DNA of 64,000 nucleotides from ChocPot-Mid sp043804925. Lineage in GTDB: Bacteria > Bacteroidota > Ignavibacteria > Kapaibacteriales > UBA2268. A program made the position numbers and the translations under genes. This document shows, one piece after another, positions 1 through 8,175 of the stretch. The notes beneath the pieces were generated by a model. It was given only the letters and a program-made list of their open reading frames with translations, did no database searches and was not told the DNA's origin. The DNA is taken from contig JAZDIP010000069.1 of the NCBI GenBank assembly GCA_043804925.1, forward strand, positions 186,001-250,000, given 5' to 3'. Position 1 is the first letter of the stretch; every line of letters begins with the position of its first letter.

Positions 1-1
1 T

Positions 2-1192
2 GGTCCTCTGAGGAATTTCTTTGAAACAGGGGAATTCCCGTCTATGATTTTTTGGGGACCGCCGGGAACTGGCAAAACTACACTTGCATACATAATTGCT
101 GAACAATCGGATTTTAATTTCACACGGCTTTCGGCTGTAGAATCGGGCGTTAAGGATGTCCGGGAAGTTATCACAAAAGCACAATATCTGAAAAAGCAGG
201 GCAAAAAGTCATTGCTTTTCATTGATGAAATTCACAGATTCAACAAGGGACAACAAGATGCTTTTCTTCATGCAGTCGAAAAGGGCTTAATCACTTTGAT
301 TGGTGCTACGACTGAAAATCCATCATTTGAAGTAAATCCTGCTTTGCTCAGCCGTTGCCAGGTCTATCGTTTGCAAATGCTCTCTGATGAGGACATTAGA
401 AAAGTTGTAAGTAATGCCATCGTGAAAGATGAAATATTATCGAAGTCTCTAATCGAAATAGAAGATTTAGATTTTCTGATAACTATTTCAGCAGGCGATG
501 CGAGAACTGCATTAAATGCTATTGAATTATCCCTAAAATTACGTAAAAACCGTAACGAAAAGTTCGTAATAAACAGAAAAGTTTTGGAAAAAGCACTTCA
601 ACAAAAGACTGCCCAATACGATAAAAAAGGTGAATCGCATTATGATACAATTTCAGCATTTATTAAATCTTTAAGGGGTTCCGACCCCGATGCGGCAATG
701 CTTTGGCTTGCAAAGATGCTCGATGCAGGAGAAGACCCGAAGTTTATAGCCCGAAGAATGGTGATTTTTGCAAGTGAGGACGTAGGTAATGCTGATACCT
801 ATGCTTTGACTTTGGCTGTATCCGTTTTCCAAGCTGTGAATTTGATAGGTATGCCGGAGTGCAGAATTAATCTTGCTCAGGGAGTTACTTATCTGGCTTC
901 CTGTCCGAAATCGAATGCTTCTTATATGGCAATTAAACATGCGGAAGAAGACGTACAAAATGGTGTGCCTTTGTCAGTACCTTTGCACTTGCGTAATGCA
1001 CCTACAAAATTGATGAAAGAAGAAGGTTATGGTTTGGATTACAAATATCCACATGATTTCGAAAATCATTTCATAGAAGTTAATTATTTCCCTGATGGCA
1101 TGAAACCTAAAGTTTACTACAAACCCGGAGAGTTCGGCAAGGAAAAACAATTCAAAGAGTGGCTTGGAAGGATTTGGAAAAAACGGCGGTAA
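2..1192 (+). CDS. rarA: Replication-associated recombination protein A (AAA+ ATPase), 5' end outside window
   Basis: RarA/MgsA is a clamp-loader-like AAA+ ATPase that acts at stalled replication forks. The frame is open from the first codon of the window, so the N-terminus lies upstream. An internal ATG at 44 is not the start, because the residues before it (GPLRNFFETGEFPS) are family-typical. Visible are Walker A GPPGTGKT, Walker B LLFIDEIHRFN, the sensor-1 stretch GATTENPSFEVNPALLSRC, and the long C-terminal helical/tetramerisation part ending in a Lys/Arg-rich tail. The family is usually about 420-440 residues; 396 codons are visible. No partner gene is visible downstream. Confidence 0.95.
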   Translation, partial: GPLRNFFETGEFPSMIFWGPPGTGKTTLAYIIAEQSDFNFTRLSAVESGVKDVREVITKAQYLKKQGKKSLLFIDEIHRFNKGQQDAFLHAVEKGLITLIGATTENPSFEVNPALLSRCQVYRLQMLSDEDIRKVVSNAIVKDEILSKSLIEIEDLDFLITISAGDARTALNAIELSLKLRKNRNEKFVINRKVLEKALQQKTAQYDKKGESHYDTISAFIKSLRGSDPDAAMLWLAKMLDAGEDPKFIARRMVIFASEDVGNADTYALTLAVSVFQAVNLIGMPECRINLAQGVTYLASCPKSNASYMAIKHAEEDVQNGVPLSVPLHLRNAPTKLMKEEGYGLDYKYPHDFENHFIEVNYFPDGMKPKVYYKPGEFGKEKQFKEWLGRIWKKRR

Positions 1193-1317
1193 AAAAGATG
1201 ATAAATCCTGCTTTGCAAACATGATGAAACAATATCATGCATTCATTTTTAGGTATTTGCCCAAAATAATCTAATTTCAACTTAAACTTAAACATTATTT
1301 TCTATGATTAAAAAATC

Positions 1318-1342
1318 TGTAACGAATAAGCTGAATATTCGT
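1318..1342 (+). promoter_or_regulatory. Candidate autoregulatory ECF sigma promoter
   Basis: TGTAACG at 1318-1324 and CGT at 1340-1342 are separated so that 16 nt lie between AAC and CGT. This is the layout of many ECF-type promoters (AAC-type -35, CGT-type -10). It lies 26 bp upstream of the sigma factor start, as expected for autoregulation. The assignment rests on motif and spacing only. Confidence 0.4.
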
Positions 1343-1368
1343 TTTAGTAGTAAAAGAGCAAAAGATTT

Positions 1369-1884
1369 ATGGAATTAGAAGATTTTAAAATACAGGTACT
1401 TCCTTTAAAGAATAAGCTATTCAGAATAGCTAAAAGGTTGCTCAATGATTATGAGGAAGCTGAAGATGCCTTACAGGAAATAATGCTCAAAATCTGGGGA
1501 AAAAGGAATGAACTTGATAAGTACCATAATATTGAATCTTTTGCTGTAACGGTTACAAAAAACTATTGTATAGATTTAATAAGGGCAAGAAAGGCAAAGA
1601 CACTTGAAATTAATGAGGAATTTCTCGAAAATTCATCTGATAATCCTGAAACCGGTTTTCAAAAAAGTGAATTGTTTGCCTTGATAAATAAAGCAATTTC
1701 GGAACTACAGGAATTACCAAAACTTGCTCTGCAATTAAGGGAAATAGAGGGTTACTCAATAGAAGAAATTGCTAAAATAATGGATACATCAATAGGAAAC
1801 GTTAGGGTAATCCTTTCGCGTGCAAGAAATCAATTAAGAAATATACTGGTAAAAAAATATAAATTTAATTATGAAAGATATTAA
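1369..1884 (+). CDS. ECF RNA polymerase sigma-70 factor
   Basis: A 171-residue ECF sigma factor that directs RNA polymerase to a small stress or envelope regulon. Region 2 spans about residues 25-80 (EEAEDALQEIMLKIWGKR, then NYCIDLIRARKAK). Region 4, with its helix-turn-helix, spans about 118-160 (REIEGYSIEEIAKIMDTSIG then NVRVILSRARNQLR). It overlaps the next gene by 14 bp, and a third gene follows with a 4-bp overlap, so the three form one operon. Sigma factor, membrane anti-sigma-like protein and DUF4252 protein is a recurrent Bacteroidota arrangement. The signal sensed is unknown. Confidence 0.93.
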   Translation: MELEDFKIQVLPLKNKLFRIAKRLLNDYEEAEDALQEIMLKIWGKRNELDKYHNIESFAVTVTKNYCIDLIRARKAKTLEINEEFLENSSDNPETGFQKSELFALINKAISELQELPKLALQLREIEGYSIEEIAKIMDTSIGNVRVILSRARNQLRNILVKKYKFNYERY

Positions 1885-2500
1885 GAAAATACTCGAAAAA
1901 TACTATAATGGCGAGTCAACTTTAGATGAAGAGAATATTCTAAAAGAGTTTTTTCTAACGCATAACATACAACCGGAAATTCGCAGGCAATTTCAGGACG
2001 AAAGCAGACAGGAAAAGATTCGGAATGCGGAATCAGGAATTAGGAATAAGGAATATGAAATCGATGTTTTCAATTTTGAAAAAGCTATGTTTGAATATTT
2101 TGAGTCTGAGAAAAAAATTGAATTAAATGAAGAATTTGACAAGAAAATAATTAATAAAATATCAGGGCAGAACAAAAGAAATATACTTTTAATAAGAAAT
2201 ACTGCTTTATATAGGATAGTCGGCATAGCTGCGATTTTTCTTATAGTTTTCGGATTATATATTATTTTTTACAATAATGATACTGAAGTTCCAAAAAAAG
2301 ATACTTATACTGAAGATGAACGTTTTGCTCTTGAGCAGACTATTGAAACGCTTACTATGGTTTCTGAATATCTTAACCTGGCTAACGAACAAATGGAAAA
2401 ACTGTCAATTATTAACAGTTCACTTGAAACAATAAATAAAGTTTCCGAATATGAACAATACAATCAATATATTTTAAATATTTTAGGAGAAGAGTCATGA
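1871..2500 (+). CDS. Putative membrane anti-sigma factor
   Basis: A 209-residue protein with a charged cytoplasmic N-terminal part (about 1-112), one transmembrane helix (about 116-134, IVGIAAIFLIVFGLYIIFY) and an extracytoplasmic tail. Its position directly after and overlapping an ECF sigma gene suggests it is the cognate anti-sigma factor, although I see no zinc-binding ZAS motif. Residues about 49-63 are encoded by six tandem heptanucleotides (2019-2060) of the type otherwise found between genes, so part of the cytoplasmic domain is repeat-derived. The role is inferred from context. Confidence 0.72.
   Translation: MKDIKKILEKYYNGESTLDEENILKEFFLTHNIQPEIRRQFQDESRQEKIRNAESGIRNKEYEIDVFNFEKAMFEYFESEKKIELNEEFDKKIINKISGQNKRNILLIRNTALYRIVGIAAIFLIVFGLYIIFYNNDTEVPKKDTYTEDERFALEQTIETLTMVSEYLNLANEQMEKLSIINSSLETINKVSEYEQYNQYILNILGEES
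2019..2060 (+). repeat. Tandem heptanucleotide tract inside the anti-sigma gene
   Basis: Six consecutive 7-mers share the pattern AT(N)(N)GGA: attcgga, atgcgga, atcagga, attagga, ataagga, atatgaa. The tract is 42 bp, a multiple of three, and keeps the reading frame. Comparable heptad tracts occupy most spacers in the window. Confidence 0.75.
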
Positions 2501-3021
2501 TAAACAAAGTAATCAAATTAGTGTTGATAGCAATCATAGGATTAACATATACTATGCAAGCTAACGATGATAGGATTTCCAAATTTTTTGAGAAATATTC
2601 AAATATCGAGGGTGTAACTTATGTTAGTTTTAATCCTTCACCCGCTCTAATGGAAGGCAAAGGAGAACAAATGGAAAACAAGGAAGCTGCCGATTTAATG
2701 AAAGATATCAATTCCGTTAAAATTCTGACAACAAAAAAAAGAGCCGGAAGGGATAAAAAGGCAAAAGCCAATCCGCAAAATCTCGATAATATCTTTCAGG
2801 ATGCGCTGAAAAGCTTACCTATAGACGAGTTTGAAAAGTTTTTGGAAGTCCGGGAAGGAAAAAAAGAAGTCAAGATGCTTTACAAAACTTCAAAAGAAAA
2901 AAATAAAGCTAAAGAATTTTTGATTATAGCTAAGGAAGGCGATGAACTATCTATTGTCTGGGTAGAAGGATTGGTAGATTTGAAAGACCTGACAAAGCTA
3001 TCAAAAATGATGAACAAGTAG
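2497..3021 (+). CDS. DUF4252-like exported protein
   Basis: A 174-residue protein with an N-terminal signal sequence (about 1-22, ending near MQANDD). It is followed by the opening typical of DUF4252 proteins (FFEKYSNIEGVTYVSFNPS) and a C-terminal part ending in IVWVEGLVDLKDLTKLSKM. It starts in the stop codon of the preceding gene (ATGA overlap). DUF4252 proteins commonly sit in ECF sigma operons of Bacteroidota and their biochemical role is unknown. The basic middle (KKRAGRDKKAKANPQ) is low-complexity. Confidence 0.75.
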   Translation: MINKVIKLVLIAIIGLTYTMQANDDRISKFFEKYSNIEGVTYVSFNPSPALMEGKGEQMENKEAADLMKDINSVKILTTKKRAGRDKKAKANPQNLDNIFQDALKSLPIDEFEKFLEVREGKKEVKMLYKTSKEKNKAKEFLIIAKEGDELSIVWVEGLVDLKDLTKLSKMMNK

Positions 3022-3082
3022 TCAGTGAATAATGAATAACACAATTTTCTTTGAGAACAGGAATCCGGTGTATAAAATTCAA

Positions 3083-3160
3083 TTGGATTCCTGCTTTCAT
3101 ATGAATGACTGAAAAACTCATTTACCTATTTCCTTTTCCTTCATTATCCATTTTCCATTA
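3083..3160. repeat. Palindrome-derived remnant plus heptanucleotide tract
   Basis: At 3083-3109 there is a decayed copy of the dispersed TGGATTCCTGCTTTC...ATGAC element. From about 3124 the spacer consists of 7-mers (cctattt, ccttttc, cttcatt, atccatt, ttccatt, atcaatt, attaatt) that run up to the stop codon of the next minus-strand gene. Confidence 0.6.
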
Positions 3161-4708
3161 TCAATTATTAATTTTTACAAACCTCGCTCTCTCAAATTTA
3201 TCTCCGGTGAAAACACTTATATAATACACTCCCTGTGTAAGAGAAGAAACATCAAATTGAATAGCGTTTCCATTGACAACAGGATTCGGCAAATCAATTT
3301 CATTTCCCAAACCGGAATATATTTTTATTTGAGAAAACTCTGTTACAAAATTGTTTTCAAATTGAATTTTTATTGTATTTGAAGTAGGATTTGGGAAGAT
3401 TTGGAAAGTTTCACATTTATTATCTTTAACTGAAACTTCTTCATGTTTCACATATACCTGAAAATAAGACGTATCATTTATATAACCAAATTTCGAACTG
3501 ATAAAATTTATCGAATATAAGCCTGTGTCAATGCTTTCAGGAATTATTGTTACGTAAACACAATTACCCAAACTATCACTTTGCAATAATACTTCCTGCA
3601 CGGATAGGCTATCAATAACTTTTATATTCGTACCAGATAAAACATTTTCATATTTCTTATCTTTGATTATTAATTTAAGTTTTAAGGTATCAAGATAGTC
3701 TATAATTGGCATTGTATCAGGTAAAATAGTAGTATTAATATTAAATATTTCGAGTGGTTCTTTGCTTCTATAAAGACCTTGATCTAACGTAATACCTAAA
3801 AGATAGCCGACATTATCTAAATTGATTCCTCTGATTAAATTGTTATCATTATAATCAAATATTTTAATCCATGTTTCACAATTATCAATAGACCGATAAA
3901 CACCCTTTTTAGATAATATACCGTATATGTGATTATCTTTATTAATTACTAATGATTTTGTGCTAGTAGTATCTAAATTCTGATTAATTTTCACAAAACT
4001 TTCACCAGAATCTGTTGATAAAATAATTCCATCTGTTGTAGAACTGAATATAATATCATTATTTGAATTAAATACCATCGAATTGATATTCCAAACGTCC
4101 GATGTTGAAAGGAAAAGACTATCCCATGAAGAATAACCGTATTTAAGTCGGAATAAAGTAGAATATTGACCTTTAGCTATTAAAAATAAATTATTATCCA
4201 TGTCAATCCCAATATCAGTTATAGCTCTATGAATTACTGATTTAGGTGTAATATTTATCCATATATCATTATAATATTCTAAGTAATAGAGACTATCTAT
4301 TGTGGATAAATAAAGTCTTTTATTTTTATCAATTGTTAATTTGCTTGCAGAAGATAAATTTAATAAATTATAATTCATTTGAATCCAAGATTCACCATAG
4401 TCAGTTGACTTATAAAGACCATATCCCCTGCTAAATATAATTACTTCATCAGAATTATTTATTAGTATTTGTTGTATACTAGTACCTTCGAAACCTTTAT
4501 TAATCATTTCCCATGAATTTCCAAAATCAGTTGTTCTGTATAAACCATCTTTCAATGTACCAATAAATATATAACCTAAACTATTGGCTGATATAGAAAA
4601 AATCGTATCTTGAGACGGAAAATCTAGACTTTCCCAATATTCATTTGAGTATAATTGTGAATCATTGAGAACAGCGAAAATCAATATTGCCAAAATTCTT
4701 ATCTTCAT
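3161..4708 (-). CDS. Exported BNR/sortilin-like beta-propeller protein with T9SS sorting domain
   Basis: A 515-residue secreted protein. After the signal peptide (about 1-20) come repeated Asp-box-like motifs (STDFGNSWEMI, KSTDYGESWIQM, LSTDSGESFVKI, RSIDNCETWIKI), typical of BNR/sortilin-type propellers. A beta-sandwich-like linker follows. Residues about 435-515 form a type A T9SS sorting domain (FPNPTSN...IKIYSGLGNE...GVYYISVFTGDKFERARFVK). It is expected to cross the outer membrane by the type IX system and be anchored or released. The substrate is unknown; neighbours share only the secretion signal. Confidence 0.85.
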   Translation of the reverse strand: MKIRILAILIFAVLNDSQLYSNEYWESLDFPSQDTIFSISANSLGYIFIGTLKDGLYRTTDFGNSWEMINKGFEGTSIQQILINNSDEVIIFSRGYGLYKSTDYGESWIQMNYNLLNLSSASKLTIDKNKRLYLSTIDSLYYLEYYNDIWINITPKSVIHRAITDIGIDMDNNLFLIAKGQYSTLFRLKYGYSSWDSLFLSTSDVWNINSMVFNSNNDIIFSSTTDGIILSTDSGESFVKINQNLDTTSTKSLVINKDNHIYGILSKKGVYRSIDNCETWIKIFDYNDNNLIRGINLDNVGYLLGITLDQGLYRSKEPLEIFNINTTILPDTMPIIDYLDTLKLKLIIKDKKYENVLSGTNIKVIDSLSVQEVLLQSDSLGNCVYVTIIPESIDTGLYSINFISSKFGYINDTSYFQVYVKHEEVSVKDNKCETFQIFPNPTSNTIKIQFENNFVTEFSQIKIYSGLGNEIDLPNPVVNGNAIQFDVSSLTQGVYYISVFTGDKFERARFVKINN

Positions 4709-4768
4709 TTTTCCACCAATTATTTTTAAAAACAGTTAATTTCAAACATTCAAACCCATTGCGATTGT

Positions 4769-4847
4769 TCAACTTATGACTAACGACTGTTGACTAATGA
4801 CTTCCCTCATCCCTTCTCCTTTTTCCTCATTAACAATTAACAATTAA
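4769..4847. repeat. Heptanucleotide tract in spacer
   Basis: Consecutive 7-mers (ttcaact, tatgact, aacgact, gttgact, aatgact), then a pyrimidine-rich series (tccctca, tcccttc, tcctttt), then taacaat twice. The tract ends at the stop codon of the carboxylase gene. Confidence 0.75.
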
Positions 4848-6455
4848 TCACATCCTAAACACTCCGTACTTCTGGTCAGGTATTGGTGCATTTAAAGCCA
4901 TTGAGATACCAAGAGCCAAAGCATTTCTTGTATCAATCGGGTCTAATATACCATCGTCCCATAATCTTGCACTTGCGTAATAAGGACTGCCTTCGTGTTC
5001 ATATTTAGCAAGAATCGGTTCTTTGATAGCATTGATTTCTTCTTCAGTTAAAGTCTTTCCGCTTGCTTCAAGCTGATTGATTTTCACAGTTGCCAAAACT
5101 CCCGCGGCTTGCTCACCACCCATAACAGCTATACGTCCATGAGGCCACATCCACATTAGGTTTGGATAATATCCCCTGCCGCACATTGCATAATTACCGG
5201 CACCGTTTGAAGCACCAATAATAACTGTAAATTTTGGAACCTGGGCATTTGCAACTGCGTGTACCAATTTAGCACCATTCCTTGCTATTCCGCCATGTTC
5301 ATATTGTTTGCCAATAATAAATCCTGTTATGTTCTGTAAAAATAAAAGGGGAATTTTCCTGTTAGTACAAAGTTCAATAAAGTGTGCTCCCTTAACTGCG
5401 GATTCAGAGAAAATAACACCATTGTTAGCTAAAATTCCTACAGGGTATCCCATAATCCTTGCAAAACCTGTTATCAGAGTTGTTCCATAAGTTTCCTTAA
5501 ATTCCTGAAAACGGCTTCCGTCAACCATTCTGGCTATGACTTCCCTGCTGTCAAAAGGTAAACGGACATTTGGAGGAAGAATCCCATATATCTCATGCGG
5601 GTCATAGTGCGGTTCTTCAGGAGCAATCCTGCCAATTTCAAATTTATCCTGATGTCCAAAATTTTCAACTATATTTCTTGTTATCTCCAAAGCATGCTCG
5701 TCATTTTGGGCAATATGGTCGCTGACACCGGATATTCTATTATGTACATCTGCCCCACCAAGCTCCTCATCAGTAACAATCTCACCTGTAGCTGCTTTAC
5801 ATAATGGTGGTCCACCAATAAAAATCGTTGCCTGATTTCTCACCATAACAGTTTCATCACTCATTGCCGGAACATAAGCACCACCGGCAGTACAAGAACC
5901 CATGACTACAGCTACCTGTGGAATACCTGCGGCAGATAGTTTTGCCTGATTATAAAATATATTCCCGAAATGGTCTTTGTCAGGAAAGACACCATCCTGC
6001 AAAGGCAAAAACACTCCGCCGGAATCAACCAGGTAAATACAGGGTAGTCTGTTTTGCATTGCTATTTCCTGAGCCCTGACATGCTTTTTTACAGTTATAG
6101 GATAATAAGTTCCACCCTTTACAGTAGCGTCATTAGCCACAATCATACATTCCCTGCCTTTGATAACACCAACACCACAAACAACACCTGCACAGGGAGC
6201 ATCATTATTATACATATCATAAGCGGCAAAAGGCATAACTTCAAGAAAAGGTGTGTCTTTATCACAAACCATTTTTATTCTGTCACGGACAAGCAATTTA
6301 CCTCTTGAAAGGTGTTTTTCCCTTGCCTTTTCGGTACCGCCAAGTTTTAATTTTTCATATCTTTCTTTTAGTTCATTAACTATATTTAGTGAGTGTTCGT
6401 AATTTCTCTTGTAATCAGCACTCTTAGTCGAAATTTTTGACTTAAACCTATTCAT
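4848..6455 (-). CDS. mccB: Acyl-CoA carboxylase carboxyltransferase subunit (methylcrotonyl-CoA carboxylase beta type)
   Basis: At 535 residues this matches the length of MCC beta subunits, which transfer carboxyl from biotin to 3-methylcrotonyl-CoA in leucine breakdown. The N-terminal crotonase-like half contains GGTYYPITVKKHVRAQEIA and a glycine-rich oxyanion segment (GSCTAGGAYVPAMSDE). The C-terminal half contains FLQNITGFIIGKQYEHGGIA and ends in IPDQKYGVFRM, both typical of MCC/geranyl-CoA carboxylases rather than propionyl-CoA carboxylases. The biotin-carrying alpha subunit is not in this window. A small exported protein is encoded 13 bp upstream, probably co-transcribed. Substrate choice between methylcrotonyl and a related enoyl-CoA is inferred. 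Confidence 0.87.
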   Translation of the reverse strand: MNRFKSKISTKSADYKRNYEHSLNIVNELKERYEKLKLGGTEKAREKHLSRGKLLVRDRIKMVCDKDTPFLEVMPFAAYDMYNNDAPCAGVVCGVGVIKGRECMIVANDATVKGGTYYPITVKKHVRAQEIAMQNRLPCIYLVDSGGVFLPLQDGVFPDKDHFGNIFYNQAKLSAAGIPQVAVVMGSCTAGGAYVPAMSDETVMVRNQATIFIGGPPLCKAATGEIVTDEELGGADVHNRISGVSDHIAQNDEHALEITRNIVENFGHQDKFEIGRIAPEEPHYDPHEIYGILPPNVRLPFDSREVIARMVDGSRFQEFKETYGTTLITGFARIMGYPVGILANNGVIFSESAVKGAHFIELCTNRKIPLLFLQNITGFIIGKQYEHGGIARNGAKLVHAVANAQVPKFTVIIGASNGAGNYAMCGRGYYPNLMWMWPHGRIAVMGGEQAAGVLATVKINQLEASGKTLTEEEINAIKEPILAKYEHEGSPYYASARLWDDGILDPIDTRNALALGISMALNAPIPDQKYGVFRM

Positions 6456-6468
6456 ATTTTGTCCTCAA

Positions 6469-6993
6469 TTATTCTTTTAATGATGATGCAATCTTTTTAA
6501 AATCATTTATTAATTGTTGTTTATTATCCATCTTAGTCCATGAAATTATGTTATAGAAGTGGGTCGGGGATTCAACTATAGTAAGCAGATAAAACAGGTT
6601 TAGACCCTGTACAAGACCATCAACTTGTGCCTGATAGGCAGGAAATTTTCCTGTTTTTACTTCCTCTTCCGAAGTAACGTGAATGCTATCAATACCAAAG
6701 TTTCCTATAAAAAAATTGTAATAATCTTTTGCATTTGTAAATTCCGTACCTGCTAGCTTTATATCTTCCTTATCTTCTTCTATCATGATTAGATAAGCTT
6801 CCTTTTCAGTATTCTGGTACTGAATTTTAGCAATATCATTTAATCCAATAGTTTTGGTCATATAATCCGGCAAATCAATATATAATATATTGCCCATTTT
6901 CTGCTTAGTAAATCCTTTCTCCTGAGCTGTTATTCCATTGGTTGCAAATGCCAAAACCAAACATATAGTTGCCAAAATTATTCTATTTGTCAT
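6469..6993 (-). CDS. Exported protein of unknown function
   Basis: A 174-residue protein with a clear signal peptide (about 1-23, cleavage near ITAQE). The mature part is a small alpha/beta domain with no cysteines or recognisable catalytic motif. The pattern YLIMIEEDKEDIKLAGTEF...AYQAQVDGLVQGLNLFYLLTIVES resembles PsbP/DUF1795-type periplasmic folds, but I cannot assign the family firmly. It lies 13 bp upstream of the carboxylase gene on the same strand, so the two probably share a transcript. No functional link is evident. Confidence 0.6.
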   Translation of the reverse strand: MTNRIILATICLVLAFATNGITAQEKGFTKQKMGNILYIDLPDYMTKTIGLNDIAKIQYQNTEKEAYLIMIEEDKEDIKLAGTEFTNAKDYYNFFIGNFGIDSIHVTSEEEVKTGKFPAYQAQVDGLVQGLNLFYLLTIVESPTHFYNIISWTKMDNKQQLINDFKKIASSLKE

Positions 6994-7053
6994 AAATTTT
7001 TTCTACATTCTTAGTGATAATTCAATTATTTAATTTCAAAACATATAAGTCAG

Positions 7054-7137
7054 TTACACAGAGCTACACAGAGATTACACTGAGAGCCACAGAGATTTTT
7101 CATCCTTTTAAATTTTTCCTCTGTGAATCTCTGTGCA
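7054..7137. repeat. ACACAGAG-type repeat tract
   Basis: Near-repeats of tacacagagc / tacacagaga / ttacactgagagccacagag on the plus strand are followed after about 25 bp by the inverted form (ctctgtgaatctctgtg). The block could fold into a long hairpin. The same motif returns at 23270-23305 and 54622-54670, so this is a dispersed family. Confidence 0.6.
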
Positions 7138-7187
7138 ATTGAATTCTGTTTTTAATTTCATGATAGAAATTTATTTTATTTATCTAT

Positions 7188-7505
7188 TTACCTTATAACT
7201 AATCCCTTTTCGAGAATCTCATCCCTTACGAAAAAACTTGCATCAAAATCTTCCGGCGTGTAAGGATAAGGTGAAATGTCCCAACCGGCTACAGCTTTAT
7301 ATTCCCGAATCATTTCCCTATCGTCAAATCTATCACCGGTGAATCTGTCGGATACTAATGCTAAATCTATATCACTCCACTCATTAGCAGTACCTAATGC
7401 AAAGGAACCAAATAATATTGCTTTTTGAATATGAATATTATTTCTCTCAAGTTCATCAATAAATAAATGAATTTTCTTAGTTACTATATCCGGGATTTTA
7501 ACCAT
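7188..7505 (-). CDS. MNT-type nucleotidyltransferase (antitoxin-like partner of HEPN)
   Basis: A 105-residue minimal nucleotidyltransferase with the GSx10DxD signature (GSFALGTANEWSDIDLALVS). It overlaps the upstream HEPN gene by 22 bp, the standard organisation of HEPN/MNT toxin-antitoxin modules. In characterised MntA/HepT pairs the MNT protein neutralises the HEPN RNase by adding AMP residues to it. Two further MNT genes lie at 26380 and 26886. Family assignment is firm; activity is inferred. Confidence 0.85.
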   Translation of the reverse strand: MVKIPDIVTKKIHLFIDELERNNIHIQKAILFGSFALGTANEWSDIDLALVSDRFTGDRFDDREMIREYKAVAGWDISPYPYTPEDFDASFFVRDEILEKGLVIR

Positions 7506-7870
7506 TCGTAAATTCCTTTGATTAAATTAATATTTTCAAGAGTAAAATCACTTGTGCATTTTTTATAAAACAGAAATTTCTCTTCTGGATATCTGGCTTC
7601 AATATTAAATTCATTTACTTTGTCGAGAATTCTAATTTGTTCGGAGTCAAGCACTAAACCGCAAGCATTTGCTAATTTTAAAAGGTCATGTGTCTTTGGA
7701 GGCATCTTGCCGATTTTACCTGAATAATGTGCTTTTAATATCTTTTCTAAAACCAAATGTCCGATAAATAATGACCAGACATATTCCCCTTTTTCGAACA
7801 TATTGTCGATGGAAGGGAAGTCAAGCTCCGCTGCTTTAACCCAATATTTTACTAACTCTTCTTTTTCCAT
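7484..7870 (-). CDS. HEPN domain protein (toxin-like)
   Basis: A 128-residue all-alpha HEPN protein of the PF05168 type. Supporting motifs are the N-terminal KYWVKAAELDF, the KTHDLLKLANACG segment and the ARYPEEKF segment. The canonical RNase motif Rx4-6H is not evident, so RNase activity is uncertain; this subfamily often acts with an MNT partner, which overlaps its 3' end. It reads as the first gene of a two-gene module. A paralogous pair is at 26886-27568. Confidence 0.8.
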   Translation of the reverse strand: MEKEELVKYWVKAAELDFPSIDNMFEKGEYVWSLFIGHLVLEKILKAHYSGKIGKMPPKTHDLLKLANACGLVLDSEQIRILDKVNEFNIEARYPEEKFLFYKKCTSDFTLENINLIKGIYEWLKSRI

Positions 7871-7984
7871 AACTATAGAAGATTTACTTTTACCTTAAAA
7901 CAATTCAACAAATTTAAACTTAGCATTACTTAAATACAAATCTTTTATCACAAAACAATAAGTTTATGAGAAAAACAAAAAAAA

Positions 7985-8142
7985 TCAATTCTTCAATTCA
8001 AACTCCCAAATACAGTAATAACCCTCATTTTCGATTTCCGGAGGACAGGACAAACATTTTGTTTCAAATCTGCCGTCAATCGTTTTTGCAAAATAAGAAT
8101 ATTCTACGATACCAACTGGCTTGCAGAGAAAATCTTTCAATC
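7985..8142 (-). pseudogene. Detached duplicate of the 3' end of the 9418-9945 gene
   Basis: Positions 8001-8142 align without gaps to 9431-9572, the 3' third of the DUF6125-like gene, with 9 mismatches in 142 bp by hand count. The minus-strand frame is preserved for about 50 codons (SYFAKTIDGRFETKCLSCP then PEIENE) and ends at a stop at 7985-7987. An in-frame stop lies just upstream, so there is no complete gene. The two copies bracket the T9SS gene 8176-9411. The opposite-strand open frame here is only a shadow. Confidence 0.85.
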
Positions 8143-8175
8143 ATATCTAAATAATTTTCAAATTTACTTTATTTT

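Noticed and set aside
7966..8154. Plus-strand 62-codon open frame
   Set aside because: It is the complement of the duplicated 3' end of the DUF6125-like gene; the homology is on the minus strand.
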